Below, one piece after another: positions 61,359-64,000 of a DNA stretch of 64,000 bases. Below the pieces are notes generated by a model that did no database searches, was not told the origin of the DNA, and saw only the letters and a list, made by a program, of their open reading frames with translations. A program made the position numbers and the translations under genes. The DNA lies in contig NZ_JALLGK010000002.1 in NCBI RefSeq assembly GCF_023072595.1, positions 558,001-622,000 of the forward strand. Reading direction: 5' to 3'. Source of the DNA: Streptomyces sp. XM4193. Its GTDB lineage: Bacteria; Actinomycetota; Actinomycetes; Streptomycetales; Streptomycetaceae. The number at the start of each line of letters is the position of its first letter. The first letter of the stretch is position 1.

Positions 61359-63158
61359 TCAGCGGTAGAGCGCCTCGATCTCGTCGGCGAAGTCCTTGGC
61401 GACCACGTTGCGCTTGAGCTTCAGGGAGGGGGTGATGTGCCCCGACTCCTCGGTGAACTGGCTCGTCAGCACGCGGAACTTGCGCACCGACTCGGCGCGG
61501 GAGACGGCCGCGTTCCCGTCGTCGACGGCCTGCTGGACGGCGGCCAGCAGATCGGCGTCGGCGATCAACTCCTCGCGGCTGAGGCCGGACTTGCCCTTCT
61601 CCTCGGCCCATCGCGGCAGGAACTCCTCGTCCAGGGTCACCACCGCGGCGACGAACGGACGGGCGTCGCCGACGACCATGCACTCCGCGACCAGCGCGTG
61701 GGCCCGGATGCGGTCCTCGATGACCGCGGGCGCCACGTTCTTGCCGCCCGCGGTGACCAGAATCTCCTTCTTGCGGCCGGTGATCGCCAGATAGCCGTCC
61801 TCGTCGAGGGTGCCGAGGTCACCGGTGCGGAACCAGCCCTCGGTGAGCGACTCCTCGGTGGCGGTCTCGTTCTCCCAGTACCCGGTGAACAGGTGCTCGC
61901 CGTGCAGCAGCACCTCGCCGTCGTCCGCGATGCGGATGACGGTGCCGGGCAGCGGCTGGCCGACCGTGCCGATCTTCGGCCGGTCCCACGGGTTGAACGC
62001 CGTCGCCGCGCAGGACTCGGTCAGGCCGTACCCCTCCAGCACCGTGAAGCCGACGCCGCGGTAGAAGTGGCCCAGCCGCTCGCCGAGCGCCGCACCGCCG
62101 GAGATGGCGTGCGAGGCGCGACCGCCGAGCACGTTGCGCAGCTTGGTGTAGACGAGCTTGTCGAAGAGCTTGTGCTTGAGCTTGAGGCCGAGCGACGGAC
62201 CGCCGGGTGCGTCCAGCGCCTTGCTGTAGGCGATGGCGGTGTCGGAGGCCTTGTCGAAGATCTTGCCCTTGCCCTCGCCCTGCGCCTTGGCGCGTGCCGA
62301 GTTGTAGACCTTCTCGAAGACCCGGGGCACGCCGAGGATGACGTTGGGCCGGAAGGAGGCCAGCTCGTCGGTGAGCTGCTTGATGTCGGGAACCAGCCCG
62401 AGCCGCACCGGCGCCATCACCGAGGCGACGAGGATCATGCGGCCGAAGACGTGCGCGGCCGGCAGGAAGAGCAGCACCGAGCCCTCGCCCGGGGTGAACA
62501 GCGGGCGCAGCCGCTCCACGACGTTGCCGCACTCGGCGAAGAACGAGCGGTGGGTGAGCACACAGCCCTTGGGGCGGCCGGTGGTGCCCGAGGTGTAGAC
62601 GATCGTGGCGGGGGAGTCGGCGTTCGCGGCGGCCGAGTGCTCGGCCAGCTTCGCCTCCTCGACGTCGGCGCCCGCGGCGTTGAGCTGTGCGACCGCGCCG
62701 TCCTCGATGACCCACACGTCCCGCAGACCCGGTACGCGCTCGCGCACGGACTCCACACTGGCGGCGTGCGCGGCGTTCTCCACCAGGATGCCGACCGCGC
62801 CGGAGTCGCTGAGAATCCAGGCGATCTGCTCGGGCGAGCTCGTCTCGTAGATCGGCACGGTGACGCCGCCGGCGTGCCAGATCGCGAAGTCCATCAGCGC
62901 CCACTCGAAGCGGGTGCGCGACATCAGCGCGACGCGGTCCCCGGGCTGTACGCCGGCCGCGATCAGGCCCTTGGCCGCGGCGTGCACCTCCGCGCGGAAC
63001 TCCACTGCCGTGAGGTCCTGCCACGCCTCCGGGTTCTTCGCGTCCTTGCGCGCGATCACCGGAGCGTCCGGGTACTGGGCTGCGTTGCGGCGGATCAGAT
63101 CGGTCAGATTTCCGTCCGCGGGCACCTCGTACAGGGCCGGAAGGCTGAACTCGCGCAA
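61359..63158 (-). CDS. Long-chain fatty-acid-CoA ligase (AMP-forming)
   Basis: 599 residues, ANL superfamily. P-loop-like motif IVYTSGTTGRPKGC, a GYGLTESCAATAFN acyl/adenylate motif, GWFRTGDLGTLDEDGYL, and the C-terminal lysine region ITGRKKEILVTAGGKNV. It activates fatty acids to acyl-CoA. Closely fits the FadD15-type family. The divergent region contains TACCC-AC-GGGTA (63256-63267), a possible acyl-CoA-responsive TetR-type operator. Confidence 0.94.
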   Translation of the reverse strand: MREFSLPALYEVPADGNLTDLIRRNAAQYPDAPVIARKDAKNPEAWQDLTAVEFRAEVHAAAKGLIAAGVQPGDRVALMSRTRFEWALMDFAIWHAGGVTVPIYETSSPEQIAWILSDSGAVGILVENAAHAASVESVRERVPGLRDVWVIEDGAVAQLNAAGADVEEAKLAEHSAAANADSPATIVYTSGTTGRPKGCVLTHRSFFAECGNVVERLRPLFTPGEGSVLLFLPAAHVFGRMILVASVMAPVRLGLVPDIKQLTDELASFRPNVILGVPRVFEKVYNSARAKAQGEGKGKIFDKASDTAIAYSKALDAPGGPSLGLKLKHKLFDKLVYTKLRNVLGGRASHAISGGAALGERLGHFYRGVGFTVLEGYGLTESCAATAFNPWDRPKIGTVGQPLPGTVIRIADDGEVLLHGEHLFTGYWENETATEESLTEGWFRTGDLGTLDEDGYLAITGRKKEILVTAGGKNVAPAVIEDRIRAHALVAECMVVGDARPFVAAVVTLDEEFLPRWAEEKGKSGLSREELIADADLLAAVQQAVDDGNAAVSRAESVRKFRVLTSQFTEESGHITPSLKLKRNVVAKDFADEIEALYR

Positions 63159-63495
63159 GACTGCTGCTCCTCATCGGCGCCGGAACATCGGCCGTTGCGG
63201 CGGCCTCCGTTGGCTCGCTTCAAGGCGGAAACCTTGAGTTGGACGGCCCGGACGTTACCCACGGGTATGGCACTGCGGATAGGGGGTCGGGGTCAGATGT
63301 TCGGTGTGTCACACATCGACTTGCCTGGGCATGTGTCGCTGAAGGGAAGAGTAAGCGACCCTTTGTCCGTTGTGGTAACAGCCCGAGATCGATCGGGCGT
63401 GATCCGTGTCCCGCCTGTTTCCGCTCGGCCGGCGAGGACCGCGGAAGTCGCTGTTCCGACCCGCGGCCCGGCTGCCGGGTCCTAGGCTGGCCGCC
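63159..63495. promoter_or_regulatory. Divergent promoter region with several inverted repeats
   Basis: 337 nt without a gene, between the acyl-CoA ligase and the metallophosphoesterase. Elements: TACCC-AC-GGGTA (63256-63267), a perfect TGTGT-C-ACACA (63305-63315), and GCCCGA-N6-TCGGGC (63381-63398). They are candidate operators for one or both genes. Confidence 0.5.
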
Positions 63496-64000
63496 ATGGG
63501 CGGCACTCGGATTCATGTGGTCAGCGACGTACACGGCAACGCGGCCGATCTCGCCAGGGCCGGCGAGGGCGCGGACGCGCTGTTCTGCCTCGGCGATCTG
63601 ATCCTCTTCCTCGACTACGCCGACCACTCGCGCGGGATCTTCCCCGACCTCTTCGGCAAGGACGCCGCGGACGAGATCGTCGAGCTGCGCACCGCCCGCC
63701 GCTTCACCGAGGCGCGGGAGTTCACCCGGCGGCTGTGGGCCACGGTCGACCGGGAGGCCGCGGTGCAGGCCGCGGTGCGCCGCCAGTACACCGAGCTCTT
63801 CGCCGCCTTCCCCACCCCGACCTACGCGACCTACGGCAACGTCGACGCCCCTGATCTGTGGCCCGAGTTCGCCCGACCGGGCACCACGGTGCTGGACGGC
63901 GAGACGGTCGAGGTCGGCGGGCTGACGGTCGGCTTCGTCGGAGGCGGACTGCGCACCCCCATGAACACCCCGTACGAGATCGACGACGAGACGTACGCGG
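63496..64000 (+). CDS. Metallophosphoesterase (3' end cut by window edge)
   Basis: The visible 168 residues carry calcineurin-like phosphoesterase motifs: DVHGN at about 11-15, GDLI near 33, and a YGNVDAP variant of the GNH motif. The family hydrolyses phosphoesters with two metal ions; the substrate is unknown. TAGGCT (63484-63489) lies 6 nt before the ATG with no Shine-Dalgarno, so it may be leaderless. The gene continues beyond the right edge. Confidence 0.9.
   Translation, partial: MGGTRIHVVSDVHGNAADLARAGEGADALFCLGDLILFLDYADHSRGIFPDLFGKDAADEIVELRTARRFTEAREFTRRLWATVDREAAVQAAVRRQYTELFAAFPTPTYATYGNVDAPDLWPEFARPGTTVLDGETVEVGGLTVGFVGGGLRTPMNTPYEIDDETYA

Overview
This 64 kb window is high-GC DNA with many GTG starts, dense third-position GC and long stretches without stop codons antisense to real genes. 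Gene content points to Streptomyces or a close relative in Streptomycetaceae. The markers are a homodimeric pyruvate dehydrogenase beside sucB-lpdA, an actinobacterial bc1-aa3 respiratory cluster with a di-haem QcrC, a PspAA-PspA pair, a SAM-IV riboswitch, an exact sigma-R-type promoter, and the neighbour order erpA / adoK-type kinase / ctaC / ctaE-qcrCAB / trpD / NlpC-P60 / pimB / fadD, which I recall as shared with mycobacteria. I see no insertion sequence, prophage, CRISPR array, tRNA or rRNA. This is a stable core-chromosome segment.

Layout. 1-8.8 kb holds mixed single genes: a secreted serine hydrolase (cut by the window edge), an ArsC-like protein, a polysaccharide deacetylase, a secreted PI-PLC-like enzyme, an FAD amine oxidase-like protein, two SDR-type enzymes and a DUF4240 protein. 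8.8-11.9 kb has a WYL regulator divergent from a sodium:amino-acid symporter with its small MetS-type subunit. 11.9-19.6 kb is central metabolism: aceE, a GntR/FCD regulator, an SRPBCC protein, sucB and lpdA. 20-25.6 kb has pepA and the late cobalamin genes cobS, cobT and a cobU fused to a degenerate metallo-beta-lactamase-like domain. 26-29 kb is an envelope-stress group: HtrA-like lipoprotease, PspAA and PspA. 29-36 kb has a DUF3043 protein, a methyltransferase, a GNAT protein, nadA, erpA and a large anchored protein of unknown function.

35.8-48.5 kb is the respiratory region: a PfkB kinase (adoK-like), a cysteine desulfurase-TusA fusion, ctaC-ctaD-ctaF, an L,D-transpeptidase, a degenerate receiver protein, and ctaE-qcrC-qcrA-qcrB. 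Together these encode the cytochrome bc1 complex and most of the aa3 oxidase; erpA and the desulfurase fusion could supply iron-sulfur or sulfur chemistry. 48.5-54.5 kb has trpD, a SAM-IV-controlled class V aminotransferase, a stand-alone Lrp ligand domain coupled to a rhomboid protease, a zinc-ribbon protein and an NYN nuclease-like protein. 54.8-64 kb is envelope-oriented: two tandem NlpC/P60 hydrolases, a lipoprotein zinc protease, a GT87 membrane mannosyltransferase, a PimB-like mannosyltransferase, a long-chain acyl-CoA ligase and a metallophosphoesterase cut by the right edge.

Regulation visible in the DNA: a sigma-R-type promoter for erpA, an ECF-type promoter for pspA, three GTCR-N3-TGAC boxes at nadA, palindromes in the ctaC and ctaE promoters, the SAM-IV riboswitch, many long-stem bidirectional terminators between convergent genes, and at least nine genes whose -10-like hexamer sits 6-8 nt before the start codon (leaderless candidates). 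No clear undescribed system was found. The most unusual items are the divergent CobT active site, the CobU and TusA fusions, and the short tandem-repeat arrays.
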